Source: Aliivibrio fischeri
GTDB lineage: Bacteria; Pseudomonadota; Gammaproteobacteria; Enterobacterales; Vibrionaceae
Length of the DNA stretch: 64,000 nt
Direction of reading: 5' to 3'
Assembly: GCF_009727955.1 (NCBI RefSeq)
Contig: NZ_WOBR01000004.1
Coordinates: 265,916-329,915, forward strand
Shown: piece after piece, positions 55,036 to 63,685 of the stretch
Position numbering within the stretch: the stretch's first letter is position 1
Layout of the letters: each line of letters begins with the position of its first letter
Made by a program: the position numbers and the translations under genes
The notes under the pieces: model-generated
Told to the model about the DNA's origin: nothing
The model's database searches: none
The model's input: only the letters and a program-made list of their open reading frames with translations

Positions 55036-56922
55036 ATGATTGCTGAAATTGGTCAATTTTGGTTAATAACCACTATGGTGTTGTCTGCTGTTGCTTGTGT
55101 GAGTGCAAGTTACGGTATTATTAGAAATGAAGACAATTGGGCCGTATCTATTTTCCCACTTTCATTGTTAACGACTCTTTTCTGTATTTTATCAATATCC
55201 GCTTTAGGTTATGGGTTTTATATTGATGACTTTTCTATTCGATATATTGCCGAACATTCTAATTCGGCACTGCCTGTCTTTTTTAAAATTGCTGCGATTT
55301 GGGGAGGGCATGAAGGTTCATTGTTATTTTGGGTATTAACACTAACCTTATGGGCTGGTTTAATTACATTAAAAAGAAAAAGCATTGAACAATCTTATTT
55401 AGTACGTGTTCTTTTAGTATTAAATGGATTAATTGTTATCTTCTCAGCATTTACGTTATTTGCATCTAATCCTTTTATTATTTATGCAAATACGCCTTTA
55501 GAAGGACGAGATTTGAATCCAATGTTGCAAGATATTGGATTGATATTTCATCCCCCATTGTTATATCTCGGTTATGTTGGTTTTGCCGCTACATTTTCAT
55601 TTGCACTCGCTGCATTAATGATGAAAAAAGTGCCATCTGAATGGGTCGGTTATGCCAGAAATTGGACATTGCTTGCTTGGTCATTGCTTACTGCTGGGAT
55701 CAGTCTTGGCTCATGGTGGGCCTATTATGAGCTAGGTTGGGGTGGATGGTGGTTTTGGGACCCAGTAGAAAATGCTTCTTTGTTGCCTTGGTTAACGTCT
55801 ACCGCATTGTTGCATTCATTAATTGCCAGCCATAAGAAAAAACTGTTGCTAAAAACATCACTTATTTTAGCGTTAGTTACATTCTGCTTAAGTATTTTGG
55901 GTACTTTTGTTGTTCGTTCTGGTGTATTAACATCCGTTCATGCGTTTGCAGTAGATCCAACAAGAGGCATCATATTATTACTGATTTTGTTTATTGCTAT
56001 GTTATTTTCTTTTGGTCTTTATTCATTAAAGAGTAAACAGATTCAGAGTGAGCCTATTCGTCAATTTATCAGCCGTGACTTTATGTTTCTAGTCCTTTGT
56101 GGCTTATTTACTATTGCGACAATTACCGTATTACTTGGTACATTTTATCCTATGATTTTCCAGATTTTAGGATTAGGAAATATATCGGTAGGTGCTCCAT
56201 ATTTTAATTTACTTTTTGTTCCAATGGCACTTGTCGCACTATGTATGATGACGCTGTCTATTTTTGTTCAGTGGGGTAAGAAAACAGAAGTTGCGACGGT
56301 AAAAAATGCAATTATTTTAGTAAGTATCGCAGTAATTAGCGGCTTACTCATTTATAAACTTCAATATCATCGCATTTATGTTATTCCACTTGCCGTATGG
56401 ATTCTCTCTATCGCCGTTATTATTGGATCTGTATGGGGAATAAAGCTGTCCACTGGTAAAAATCTAAGCATGGCGATAGCACATATTGGCGTAGCTATTG
56501 TTATGATTGGTGCTGCGATGAACAGTTATCATTCCTTTGAAAGCAGTGCCAAAATGGAACCGGGAATGAGTGCAAAGCTAGCGAATTATGACATTTATTA
56601 TAAAGAGACTGAGTTGTTAGTTGCTTCTAATTATACCGCCGAGCAAGCGAATTTAGTCATTTATGATAACGATAAAGAGATAGCGAATGTTTATCCTCAA
56701 CGGCGTCATTATCAAGTACGAGTTATGAACATGAGTGAACCGGCAATGCATTGGTTTTGGCACGGTGATATATACGTTACACTGGGTGAGAAGCTGAAAG
56801 ATGGAAGTTTTGCGTTGCGACTTCAATATAAAGCGTATGTTCGGTGGATTTGGTTTGGTTCGATATTAATGTGTATTGGTGGGTTAGTAGCGATGATGAA
56901 AAGAAAGAGAAAAACAGCATGA
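55036..56922 (+). CDS. nrfE: Cytochrome c heme lyase subunit NrfE (CcmF family)
   Basis: This 628-aa membrane protein has about 14 hydrophobic helices and the tryptophan-rich heme-handling motif GWGGWWFWDPVENAS. It works with NrfF and NrfG to attach heme to the CWSCK motif of NrfA. It is longer than E. coli NrfE (552) and nearer to CcmF (about 650) in having a complete C-terminal part. The ATG at 55036 is preferred, because GGAG lies 5 bp upstream; a GTG at 55015 lacks such a site. The next gene overlaps its stop by 4 bp (ATGA). Confidence 0.92.
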   Translation: MIAEIGQFWLITTMVLSAVACVSASYGIIRNEDNWAVSIFPLSLLTTLFCILSISALGYGFYIDDFSIRYIAEHSNSALPVFFKIAAIWGGHEGSLLFWVLTLTLWAGLITLKRKSIEQSYLVRVLLVLNGLIVIFSAFTLFASNPFIIYANTPLEGRDLNPMLQDIGLIFHPPLLYLGYVGFAATFSFALAALMMKKVPSEWVGYARNWTLLAWSLLTAGISLGSWWAYYELGWGGWWFWDPVENASLLPWLTSTALLHSLIASHKKKLLLKTSLILALVTFCLSILGTFVVRSGVLTSVHAFAVDPTRGIILLLILFIAMLFSFGLYSLKSKQIQSEPIRQFISRDFMFLVLCGLFTIATITVLLGTFYPMIFQILGLGNISVGAPYFNLLFVPMALVALCMMTLSIFVQWGKKTEVATVKNAIILVSIAVISGLLIYKLQYHRIYVIPLAVWILSIAVIIGSVWGIKLSTGKNLSMAIAHIGVAIVMIGAAMNSYHSFESSAKMEPGMSAKLANYDIYYKETELLVASNYTAEQANLVIYDNDKEIANVYPQRRHYQVRVMNMSEPAMHWFWHGDIYVTLGEKLKDGSFALRLQYKAYVRWIWFGSILMCIGGLVAMMKRKRKTA

Positions 56923-57446
56923 AACAAATAGCTAAGGTTTTCACTGCTATCATTTTGTGTATTGTGGTTTTTTTTGTTTTATTAAGTGGTTTAGAAACCA
57001 AGGAATCCTCAGGCTCTACGGCAATGATAGGGGAAATGGTTCCTGCTTTTAAATTATCAGATGTAACAGAAGCTTCTACGTATGTAACAGAAGCTCATTT
57101 TTATAATGAACCACTTACTTTACTTAATGTCTGGGCGGCCTGGTGTGGGATATGCAAAACAGAGCATCAATTCTTACATCAATTAAAAGACCGAGGAATT
57201 CCTATCATAGGTTTAGATTATCGTGATGATAGAAGTGCAGCTAAACATGTATTAGAGCAAACTGGTAATCCGTATCAGTCAGTTATTTATGATCCTCAAG
57301 GAATTTTAGCAATGGACTTGGGTGTTTATGGTACGCCTACGACGTTTTTGATTAATCAACAGGGTAAAATATTACATCGATTTACAGGCGCGTTGAATGA
57401 AGAAAAGTGGCAACGTGAATTTGCTGGTTTTTTTGAGGAAAAATAA
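56919..57446 (+). CDS. DsbE/CcmG-type thioredoxin-like protein in the nrf operon
   Basis: This 175-aa membrane-anchored thioredoxin has an N-terminal helix (about 5-24) and the redox motif WCGIC in the block LLNVWAAWCGICKTE. The cis-proline loop GVYGTPTTFLI follows. Such proteins reduce the cysteines of apocytochrome c before heme ligation. It overlaps nrfE by 4 bp and nrfF by 1 bp, so it is a dedicated part of the NrfA maturation system. Some bacteria call this gene nrfX; I leave the symbol blank. Confidence 0.9.
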   Translation: MKQIAKVFTAIILCIVVFFVLLSGLETKESSGSTAMIGEMVPAFKLSDVTEASTYVTEAHFYNEPLTLLNVWAAWCGICKTEHQFLHQLKDRGIPIIGLDYRDDRSAAKHVLEQTGNPYQSVIYDPQGILAMDLGVYGTPTTFLINQQGKILHRFTGALNEEKWQREFAGFFEEK

Positions 57447-57895
57447 TGAAGCATTCTTTTAAATCATTGTTGTATTTGCTCTGCTTATTGGGTGTGTTTT
57501 CAGCCAATGCCGCATTAGATAGTAGCAATGGTTTATTCGTTTCTGCGGATAAAGAGACGATTGAAAGTGTTGAGTTGTTTGAGTTTGATTCTCAAGCTCA
57601 ACAAAAGCAAGCGATTGAACTTGCAAAGCGTTTACGGTGTCCACAATGCCAAAATCAAAACTTAATAGAATCGAATTCACCAATAGCGAAAGATTTACGG
57701 TTAACCGTATATAAACAGCTCAAAGCCGGGAAAAGTGAAGAAGAAGTCATTGCTTTTATGACGCATCGATTTGGTGACTTTGTATTATATGAACCGCCAT
57801 TAAATGCTAAAACATACGTACTTTGGTTATTACCATTATTGTTACTTATTATTTTTAGCATCATGGCGGTAAATTCAGTAAGAAAAAATCGTTAA
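57446..57895 (+). CDS. nrfF: Cytochrome c heme lyase subunit NrfF (CcmH/CycL family)
   Basis: This 149-aa protein has a signal peptide (ending near SANA), the family redox motif LRCPQCQNQNLIESNSPIAK and a C-terminal membrane helix (about 120-142). It works with NrfE and NrfG in heme attachment to NrfA. The ATG overlaps the preceding stop (TAATG). Its stop codon shares the TTAA at 57892-57895 with the stop of the convergent racemase gene. Confidence 0.92.
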   Translation: MKHSFKSLLYLLCLLGVFSANAALDSSNGLFVSADKETIESVELFEFDSQAQQKQAIELAKRLRCPQCQNQNLIESNSPIAKDLRLTVYKQLKAGKSEEEVIAFMTHRFGDFVLYEPPLNAKTYVLWLLPLLLLIIFSIMAVNSVRKNR

Positions 57896-58602
57896 CTTGC
57901 TAAAGCAGTTTGCTCTTCATAAGACCAATCAACACAACATTTCGCCAAGATCTCAAGAGAATCTAAACATTGCTGTGGTTGCTTGAGATTTTGTTCTGCA
58001 AGGGCAACGGGTATTTCAGTACAGCCAAAAATAACCGCCTCTGCGCCTTGAGTTAGCATTGATTTAAATACCGGTAGCATTAATGCTTTTCCTTTTTCTA
58101 CATTACCTGCTTTTACCTCATAAATACCCTGCATGACATCACGTTGCTGAGCTTCATCAGTTTCAATAACATCAATATCATATTGATTAAGCTTTTGTTG
58201 ATACATTCTTGCTTTCATTGTCGCCGTTGTCGCTAATAAACCAACACTCTTATATCGACGAATTTGCGCTTCTTGAACAACACTATCGATGATACTGATT
58301 GTATGCACATGGCTAGTAGCACTAAGTTGTGGATACCAGTAATGAGCAGTGTTACAAGGGATAACAATACACTCAGCCCCTGATTGTTCAAGTTGCTCAA
58401 AGCTGTGTTTTAATTCAGGGTAAGGATCTTGCCCATGTCCCATAATAAAAGCCGTTCTGTCTGGAATTTGTGGAACACTACTGACCACCATTGGTATATG
58501 TTCTTGGTCATTATGAGCAGGGGTTTGGCTGATAATTTTCAACATAAACTCAACCGTTGCTAAAGGCCCCATACCACCTAATATGCCTAATTTCTTGTTC
58601 AT
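57892..58602 (-). CDS. racD: Aspartate/glutamate racemase family protein
   Basis: This 236-aa cofactor-free racemase has both catalytic cysteines: CNTAHYWY (in IPCNTAH) and FGCTEIP. The N-terminus MNKKLGILGGMGPLATVEF is typical of aspartate racemases. It should interconvert L- and D-aspartate, and perhaps other acidic amino acids. It follows the Dcu-type carrier gene by 41 bp on the same strand, opposite a LysR gene. From memory, A. fischeri has a D-aspartate-responsive locus with genes named racD and darR; this layout fits it, so the symbol is a likely identification. Confidence 0.82.
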   Translation of the reverse strand: MNKKLGILGGMGPLATVEFMLKIISQTPAHNDQEHIPMVVSSVPQIPDRTAFIMGHGQDPYPELKHSFEQLEQSGAECIVIPCNTAHYWYPQLSATSHVHTISIIDSVVQEAQIRRYKSVGLLATTATMKARMYQQKLNQYDIDVIETDEAQQRDVMQGIYEVKAGNVEKGKALMLPVFKSMLTQGAEAVIFGCTEIPVALAEQNLKQPQQCLDSLEILAKCCVDWSYEEQTALAS

Positions 58603-58643
58603 AATATTTACTCCTTTAAAATGAATATGCGTTGTAGTGAGTG

Positions 58644-59945
58644 TTAAAGCACAGCTGGAGCGAGTAAGAAGCCAAAACCAATGGCAACAATGACGCCAGT
58701 TAGACCTGGTAGCATAAATGGATGATCAAAGATGTTTTTACCCATTCGTGTTGAGCCTGTTGAATCAAATTCAATAGCAGCAAGAGAAGTTGGATAGGTA
58801 GGTAGAACAAAAACGCCTGTTACTGCAACAAATGAAGCTAAGATTGCCCAGTGTGGAACGTTTAAACTCAGCGCTAAAGGAACGATTAATGGGGTAGTTG
58901 CACCTTGTGACATTAATAATGTGCAGGTTCCAAAAAGCACAAGTGATAGCAACATTGGATAAGAGTTAAGTAGAGAGCCTGCAAATTCTTTAATCTCAGG
59001 AAGGTGAGCATTAACAACGGTTGAGCCCATTGTTACAATACCTAAAATAACCGCCACAGAACTCATGCCAGATCGGAATGTAGTGGTTTTAATAATACGA
59101 TCTGGGTGAATGTTACACATAGGAACCATTAAACATGCTGCGGCAAACATACTGACAATAATGATGTCCCGTGTCGTCATGATATCGCCACTTGGAAAAG
59201 CCGGTCGTAGCGATGGAATAGCGGCATAAAGAACAATGGCACAAGTTGCTAGTCCAAAAAGAAAAACAGAATATTTAGCTTTAGGATCAATTTCTTTGGC
59301 TATTGATGTAACTTGTTGTTTATCTTCTTTTTGAATTTGCTGATAAACCTCATCATCTTTTAATTCACATCCTTGGCGAGAGGCAACAAACGCCGCAACC
59401 ATCGCTGCAATAAAAGAGGCCGGTAGACAAATCGCCATGATTTGTAAGAAGCTGACTCCTGCTGGCTCCATTATTGAAATCATAGCCGCCATAGCCGCAG
59501 AGATAGGAGATCCTGAGATAGCAACTTGAGAAGCAACAACGGCGGCAGATAAAGGTCTTGATGGTCTTTCACCAATCTCTTTTGCTACTTCAGAAATAAC
59601 AGGAAGAGTTGAAAAAACCGTATACCCTGTGCCCGCCATAATTGTCATACACCAAGTTATGATTGGAGCTAATACATTTATGTATTTGGGATGTCGACGC
59701 ATTAAGTTACCGGCATGATGCACAAGCCATTCCATGCCACCAGCAGCTTGCATGGTTGATGCTGCCGTAACTACAGACATAATAATTAAAATGACATCAA
59801 TTGCGGGTGCGCTAGGTTCAAGACCTAACCCAAGGGTTAACACCGCAAGTCCAAAACCGCCGGCAAGTCCAACGCCTAAGCCACCCATTTTTAGGCCCCA
59901 ATATATACAAATTAATACCACCGATATTTCGATTATTACCGACAT
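58644..59945 (-). CDS. Dcu-family anaerobic C4-dicarboxylate transporter
   Basis: This 433-aa membrane protein with about 10-12 hydrophobic segments belongs to the DcuA/DcuB family, which carries aspartate, fumarate, malate and succinate. Its blocks include MQAAGGMEWLVHHAG, IMAGTGYTVFSTLPVI and SQVAISGSPISAAMA. It heads an operon with the aspartate racemase and diverges from a LysR gene, so its natural substrate is probably aspartate, including D-aspartate. Whether it is DcuA or a separate paralogue cannot be told here. Confidence 0.87.
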   Translation of the reverse strand: MSVIIEISVVLICIYWGLKMGGLGVGLAGGFGLAVLTLGLGLEPSAPAIDVILIIMSVVTAASTMQAAGGMEWLVHHAGNLMRRHPKYINVLAPIITWCMTIMAGTGYTVFSTLPVISEVAKEIGERPSRPLSAAVVASQVAISGSPISAAMAAMISIMEPAGVSFLQIMAICLPASFIAAMVAAFVASRQGCELKDDEVYQQIQKEDKQQVTSIAKEIDPKAKYSVFLFGLATCAIVLYAAIPSLRPAFPSGDIMTTRDIIIVSMFAAACLMVPMCNIHPDRIIKTTTFRSGMSSVAVILGIVTMGSTVVNAHLPEIKEFAGSLLNSYPMLLSLVLFGTCTLLMSQGATTPLIVPLALSLNVPHWAILASFVAVTGVFVLPTYPTSLAAIEFDSTGSTRMGKNIFDHPFMLPGLTGVIVAIGFGFLLAPAVL

Positions 59946-60274
59946 AAAACATCCTATTTTATTTTTAACTGTTTGATTTTTTTTAATTCATCTTGCGATG
60001 GATAAGCTAAATAAATCATGTCAGCCAGGATGAGTTTTGTTAAATGCTAAGAATTGTTTCATCATGCCAAATCGGCATAGTTAAATGATAAAAGAGTTGA
60101 ACTTGATCTCGGTAAACTACTTTTTTGATGTTTTTTTAAACATAAAAGGTAGATAACTTAAAAATTAAAGCGAATATTTAGAGTTTATCGACATAAAAAA
60201 TTTTTAATAACGGTGATAATGCAGTTTCGGAATAGTGATAACTATCTCAAATAGGATGCCTGGGTGAGGTTGAA
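59946..60274. other. Divergent control region of the racemase/transporter operon and LysR gene
   Basis: These 329 bp separate the Dcu-type gene from the LysR gene. They hold three short dyads with LysR-type geometry: one at 60064-60078, TTTAT-CGAC-ATAAA at 60184-60197, and ATAGT-GATA-ACTAT at 60232-60245. No gene or RNA is visible. Confidence 0.5.
60064..60078. promoter_or_regulatory. Candidate LysR-type operator (T-N11-A dyad)
   Basis: ATGCC-AAATC-GGCAT has perfect 5-bp arms, and T65 to A77 has the T-N11-A spacing of LysR boxes. It is about 120 bp upstream of the Dcu-type gene, and the LysR gene is adjacent. Confidence 0.45.
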
Positions 60275-61156
60275 ATGAATGTAGAAAGTAAATGGTTAGA
60301 AGATTTTTTAGTGCTAGCAAAAGTGAAAAACTTCTCACAAGCGGCTGAATTAAGAAATGTCACTCAACCTGCATTCAGTCGAAGAATTCGTCTATTAGAA
60401 GATACAGTTGGTGCTGAACTAGTTGATAGAAAGAGCAAACCAATAGAGCTAACACCAAGTGGAAAATTATTCCGAATAACTGCAAGAACCTTGGTTAATC
60501 AGATTGAGGCAGGGATAAGTCAAATATCAGATTTATCTCAATTAGGTGGCAATGTTGTTCAAGTTGCAGCGGCACACTCGCTAGCAACTAGTTTAATACC
60601 TAAGATACAGCAAGCGTTTAATGAGGGTGACTATAAACCGATTTTAAGTGTTGAAGCTATTGATGTAGACGAAGCAACAAAAGAGTTAAGAGAGGGGGCA
60701 TGTGACATATTATTAGCGTTTGATGACGATATTTTACGTTTGCCACCTTATCAGTCTCAGCTTATTGCTAAAACAGAGCTGTTACCTGTGAGTGCATGTG
60801 ATGAAATGGGGAAACCTATTTATGATTTTATACCTCAAGAGGCAGTTCCTTGGTTAACTTATAGTTCAACATCTTACATGGGAAGGCAGGTCGAGATCGT
60901 AAGGGATCAAGTGAACTTAATGCCTATTTTTTCTTCATCTATGACTGATATGCTGAAGGTGTTGGTACTAAATAAGCAAGGTATCGCTTGGCTGCCTGCT
61001 TACAGTATTCAAGAAGAGTTAGCACAGAAAAAAGTCGCAATAATTGGCGAGCAATCACTGCGACTTCCCATTGAATACTATGCATATCGCTATCAAGCAA
61101 GATTACATCCTGCTGGCGAGAAGGTATGGAGTATCTTATGTAATTTAAATGCTTAA
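60275..61156 (+). CDS. darR: LysR-family regulator of the D-aspartate module
   Basis: This 293-aa LysR-type regulator has an N-terminal helix-turn-helix (residues 1-60: DFLVLAKVKNFSQAAELRNVTQPAFSRRIRLLE, here cited only by region) and a substrate-binding domain. GTGAGG lies 5 bp before the ATG. It diverges from the Dcu-type transporter and racemase genes, the usual place for their activator. From memory, a D-aspartate-responsive LysR protein of A. fischeri was named DarR and its neighbours match, so I give that symbol with moderate confidence. Its stop overlaps that of the convergent pgpB-like gene in TTAA. Confidence 0.72.
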   Translation: MNVESKWLEDFLVLAKVKNFSQAAELRNVTQPAFSRRIRLLEDTVGAELVDRKSKPIELTPSGKLFRITARTLVNQIEAGISQISDLSQLGGNVVQVAAAHSLATSLIPKIQQAFNEGDYKPILSVEAIDVDEATKELREGACDILLAFDDDILRLPPYQSQLIAKTELLPVSACDEMGKPIYDFIPQEAVPWLTYSSTSYMGRQVEIVRDQVNLMPIFSSSMTDMLKVLVLNKQGIAWLPAYSIQEELAQKKVAIIGEQSLRLPIEYYAYRYQARLHPAGEKVWSILCNLNA

Positions 61157-61893
61157 TTTACGGTATTACTTACTGGATGATTATTTTCAAAATTAATATT
61201 TGGTACGCAAAATATGAGTAATGAAGCTAAGACAGTTGAAGCCATTAAATCTGTTGGCCAATGCATTCCAAGCCAAATACGACTGAACCCTACACCAACA
61301 CCCCATGTAAGTAATACACCAGCTGTGATGTAATGATTATTCCTCAGTAAAAAACCACCCCAAAACAAAATACAGATAGCAACGAAGATCGTATGACCAG
61401 ATGGAAACGCATAGTTTGTTTCGCCGTGCCATTGTTCAATTCTAGCTGGGCTTACCTTTGAAGCGATACGTTCAATCAATTCATCTTTAAGTGTTGGCTC
61501 TAATTGATAAAAACTGGCTGCATTATCGACTAATCCGACTTCTGCTAATGCATAGCTATATGGACGGGGTACTTCCGTTGCCGATTTTAATCCTGTTTTA
61601 AGGGCAAAACTCAAAATAAGCAATAAAGCAAATTGTACATAAAGAGAGGCAAGTCTTTTTATAGGGAAACGTTTAAAAATAGGAATAAGACAAAGCAACG
61701 AGGTTGTGACAAGAAAAAATGGATTTCCTGCAGAGTTACTTAAAAAATTGAGTAGTGCATTTACATTTGTTGATAATGGTTCAAATAAGTCAGGTTTTGG
61801 TGTTAATAATAAAACGCAAATCATCATTAATGAAAAGAAACCTAGAGCAATGAGTTCGTAAATTCTGGTTTTAGGCGAAAATGAAAAAGTCAT
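61153..61893 (-). CDS. pgpB: PgpB-like PAP2 phosphatase
   Basis: This 246-aa inner-membrane protein has about six hydrophobic segments and the three PAP2 motifs: KSATEVPRP (K-x6-RP), PSGH in NYAFPSGHT, and SRIWLGMHWPTD (SR-x5-H-x3-D). PgpB-type enzymes remove phosphate from phosphatidylglycerol phosphate and undecaprenyl pyrophosphate at the periplasmic face. The insert before PSGH (SPARIEQWHGETNYAF) resembles E. coli PgpB. It is monocistronic, between LysR and fadL. Confidence 0.85.
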   Translation of the reverse strand: MTFSFSPKTRIYELIALGFFSLMMICVLLLTPKPDLFEPLSTNVNALLNFLSNSAGNPFFLVTTSLLCLIPIFKRFPIKRLASLYVQFALLLILSFALKTGLKSATEVPRPYSYALAEVGLVDNAASFYQLEPTLKDELIERIASKVSPARIEQWHGETNYAFPSGHTIFVAICILFWGGFLLRNNHYITAGVLLTWGVGVGFSRIWLGMHWPTDLMASTVLASLLIFCVPNINFENNHPVSNTVN

Positions 61894-62226
61894 AATGAAA
61901 TCATAGAGTAAATGAGTGGGAGTAGTGTAACTTCCTGAGGCCTAGGCAAGTCAAGCTAAAGTAATAAAAAGGTGGTTTAATAGAGTATTCGCTCTATTTG
62001 ATAACAAAGTCAGTGATTTATCTCTCTTTTATTAGTTACATAAATTCTCAAATTTATTAACCATTGTCAGAGCTCCTTTAAATAACCGTCAAAAAAACAC
62101 TGGTCAGATTTCTGACGCTATACATGCTGTTACACTTTTTTTCCTAAAAAATAACACAGCAAATCTCAGACATTTTCTTTTAAATAAAGTTCGGTTTGAT
62201 TTGTTCAAAGTGGATATAACATAATC
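61894..62226. other. pgpB-fadL divergent intergenic region
   Basis: This 333-bp region holds both divergent promoters and a FadR-like half-site with an overlapping palindrome near 62100 (listed separately). No gene or RNA is visible in the rest. Confidence 0.5.
62098..62116. promoter_or_regulatory. FadR-like half-site and overlapping palindrome upstream of fadL
   Basis: CACTGGTCAGATTTCTG matches the first half of the FadR consensus (ACTGGTC-A-GA) but not the second. It overlaps a perfect 6-bp dyad, GTCAGA-TT-TCTGAC (62103-62116). It is about 110 bp upstream of the fadL start. Confidence 0.5.
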
Positions 62227-63570
62227 ATGAATACAACATTTTCGCGTACGCTGCTTGCAACAAGTACTTTATTTATTAGTTCCGCAACGATGGCTGCAGG
62301 ATTTCAAGTTAATGAACACTCAGCTACTGGATTAGGTCGAGCGTTTGCTGGTGAAGCCGTTATTGCAGATAACGCATCAGTGTTAAGCCGAAATGCGGCA
62401 GCAATGATGATGTTTGATAAAGATGCAATCTCTGTAGGTATGACAGTTGTAAAGCCTGATGTTACCGTTAGAAATGGTACTTATAACCGCCCAAATGGGA
62501 CACTTAATGTTAAGTATAACCCTTTGACAGGTAATAAATCTTTTGATTCAGCAGGTGTTGGTTATGATTCTATTGATGTCGCAGATGTTGATGGTATTGC
62601 GCCAACAGCTGTGGTTCCAAATTTTTATTATATTCACCCAATCAACGAGAAGTTTGCTGTTGGTGTTGCTGCGTATTCTAATTTTGGTACAGGAACAGAG
62701 TTTGAATCAGATTATCAAGCTCCAATTTTTGGTGGAACAACCAAAGTTCAGAGTATGAATTTAGGATTAAGCTTAGCTTATCGAGTAAATGAGCACCTTA
62801 GTTTTGGTGGTGGTATTGATGTTATTTATGGTATGGGGGATTTATATCGAGATGCAGATGGTGATGTAACGGTTAATGTTGATATTTCAGGTATACCTGA
62901 TTCAAAAGATCCATCACTTACCATAAATGGGAAAACAACCGCTGTTGATATTCAAGCTACGGGTGTTGGCCTTGGCGCTAATATTGGTATGGTATACGAA
63001 GTTAATGAAGGTAACCGTTTTGGTTTAAGCTATAAATATAGCCCAGAGATAGAGGCTGAAGGCGATGTATCTTTTATGAAGCAAAGTTATGATGCTGTAT
63101 ATTTACCGTTACCGGATATCGCTGAGTTTTCAGGCTTTCATATGATTACGGATAAAACGGCAATTCACTACAGCATTCAATGGGTAGGTTGGTCTGCATT
63201 CGATACTATTGAAACAGAAAGTGCAACCGTCAAAGAATATAACTGGAAAGACTCTTACCACTATTCTATCGGCGCTACTCATTACCTAAATAACAAATGG
63301 ATTTTACGTACGGGTTATATGTACGATCAATCACCTGTTAATGAGCTAACATCTATTTCGATTCCTGATTCAGATCGTCAATGGTTCTCTGCAGGCTTTA
63401 CATATAATTGGAGCTCAAATACAGCCATTGATTTTGGTTTCACTTATTTAATTGGCAAAGATGTTGAAGTTCATGAATTTGTAGAAGAATCACTTCCAGC
63501 GCCTGCAGTTACAGCAACTACACACGCGGATGCTATTTTAGCCGCTATTCAATTGAGTCATAGTTTCTAA
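62227..63570 (+). CDS. fadL: Long-chain fatty acid outer-membrane transporter FadL
   Basis: This 447-aa protein has a signal peptide (about 1-23, TMAAG) and the FadL/TodX family N-terminal plug, AGFQVNEHSATGLGRAFAGE followed by SRNAAAM, where the classical motif is NPA. The rest is the 14-strand barrel, ending in AIQLSHSF. It imports long-chain fatty acids for beta-oxidation. A FadR-like half-site lies upstream. Vibrios usually carry two or three FadL paralogues, so this is one of them. The Shine-Dalgarno is weak. A terminator follows. Confidence 0.92.
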   Translation: MNTTFSRTLLATSTLFISSATMAAGFQVNEHSATGLGRAFAGEAVIADNASVLSRNAAAMMMFDKDAISVGMTVVKPDVTVRNGTYNRPNGTLNVKYNPLTGNKSFDSAGVGYDSIDVADVDGIAPTAVVPNFYYIHPINEKFAVGVAAYSNFGTGTEFESDYQAPIFGGTTKVQSMNLGLSLAYRVNEHLSFGGGIDVIYGMGDLYRDADGDVTVNVDISGIPDSKDPSLTINGKTTAVDIQATGVGLGANIGMVYEVNEGNRFGLSYKYSPEIEAEGDVSFMKQSYDAVYLPLPDIAEFSGFHMITDKTAIHYSIQWVGWSAFDTIETESATVKEYNWKDSYHYSIGATHYLNNKWILRTGYMYDQSPVNELTSISIPDSDRQWFSAGFTYNWSSNTAIDFGFTYLIGKDVEVHEFVEESLPAPAVTATTHADAILAAIQLSHSF

Positions 63571-63604
63571 AATAACTCATAAAATTGCTATGCACCTCAA
63601 TGAT

Positions 63605-63640
63605 TCAAGGCTCTGATTATTCAGAGTCTTTTTTTTGTTT
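63605..63640 (+). terminator. Terminator of fadL
   Basis: AAGGCTCTGA (63607-63616) pairs with TCAGAGTCTT (63621-63630), with one G-U pair and a TTAT loop; a T-tract of eight follows. Confidence 0.85.
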
Positions 63641-63685
63641 AGTAAACATGCTCTAATTAAGCCTCATTTCTTATTTGGTATTTAC

